From: an uncultured Collinsella sp.
GTDB lineage: Bacteria; Actinomycetota; Coriobacteriia; Coriobacteriales; Coriobacteriaceae
Direction: 5' to 3'
Assembly (NCBI GenBank): GCA_902470835.1
Contig: CABRHR010000112.1
Location: 1 to 5,933, forward strand
Length of the DNA stretch: 5,933 nt
A program made the position numbers and the translations under genes. The notes below the pieces were generated by a model, which made no database searches, was not told where the DNA came from, and saw nothing but the letters and a program-made list of their open reading frames with translations. Positions 5,890 to 5,933 of this stretch are shown here, piece by piece (position 1 is the stretch's first letter; each line of letters opens with the position of its first letter).

Positions 5890-5933
5890 CTGTCTCTTAT
5901 ACACATCTGACGCTGCCGACGAAGAGGATAGTG
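5890..5933 (-). other. Untrimmed Nextera adapter, P5/i5 side (not biological)
   Basis: Positions 5890-5908 are the reverse complement of the Tn5 mosaic end (CTGTCTCTTATACACATCT), and 5909-5922 complete the reverse complement of the read-1 adapter. Positions 5923-5930 (AGAGGATA) are the reverse complement of TATCCTCT, which I recall as Nextera i5 index S503, and GTG starts the P5 oligo. The frame of the surface protein continues through this sequence only by chance. Confidence 0.98.

Noticed and set aside
3282..5906. An 874-codon open frame on the minus strand
   Set aside because: It starts with MCIRDS, a translation of the Nextera mosaic end, so its start is adapter. It lies wholly antisense to the vWA/pilin gene, has no recognisable domain, and arises because the codon bias of the repeat-rich plus-strand gene leaves few antisense stops.

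Overview
This window is an assembled contig from a shotgun library. Both ends are untrimmed Illumina Nextera adapter, with P7/i7 sequence at 1-46 and the reverse complement of the i5 side at 5890-5933. The genuine insert is therefore 47-5889 (5843 bp). The DNA is GC-rich, in the style of a Gram-positive actinobacterium. An Ech-type energy-converting hydrogenase, a large sortase-type pilin/adhesin and GGGGACGGaGGAAA-type intergenic repeats together point to Coriobacteriia. A gut Collinsella-like organism is my best guess, from remembered genome style and not from any search.

Region 47-1495 is the end of a hydrogenase operon. echE (58-1146) encodes the Ni-binding large subunit of a group 4 membrane-bound [NiFe] hydrogenase. 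It is followed 7 nt later by echF (1154-1495), a two-[4Fe-4S] ferredoxin-like subunit. This is the usual E-F order at the end of an ech operon; echA-D would lie upstream, outside the contig. The complex couples ferredoxin oxidation and H2 formation to ion pumping.

Region 1496-2201 (706 bp) holds no convincing gene but is full of structure. It has a perfect 15-bp GC-rich hairpin after echF (1506-1539). Next come two diverged copies of a ~155-160 nt fold-back element (1571-1724 and 1818-1977), whose outer arms differ between copies yet remain self-complementary. Each copy is followed by a related ~38-bp box (1752-1790 and 1991-2028). Last is a promoter-proximal cluster of TGTCTC/GAGACA sites (2070-2199) just before the next gene.

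Region 2202-5889 is the 5' 1229 codons of a large secreted surface protein, with no stop before the contig ends. It has a signal peptide, a von Willebrand A domain with a complete MIDAS site, a ~320-residue module I cannot name, and then at least four and a half pilin isopeptide-linkage (FctA/Spy0128-like) repeats. The gene is easy to miss because it runs off the contig. A long antisense open frame that begins in the adapter can be mistaken for the real gene. The two halves of the window (energy metabolism and cell surface) show no functional link beyond adjacency.
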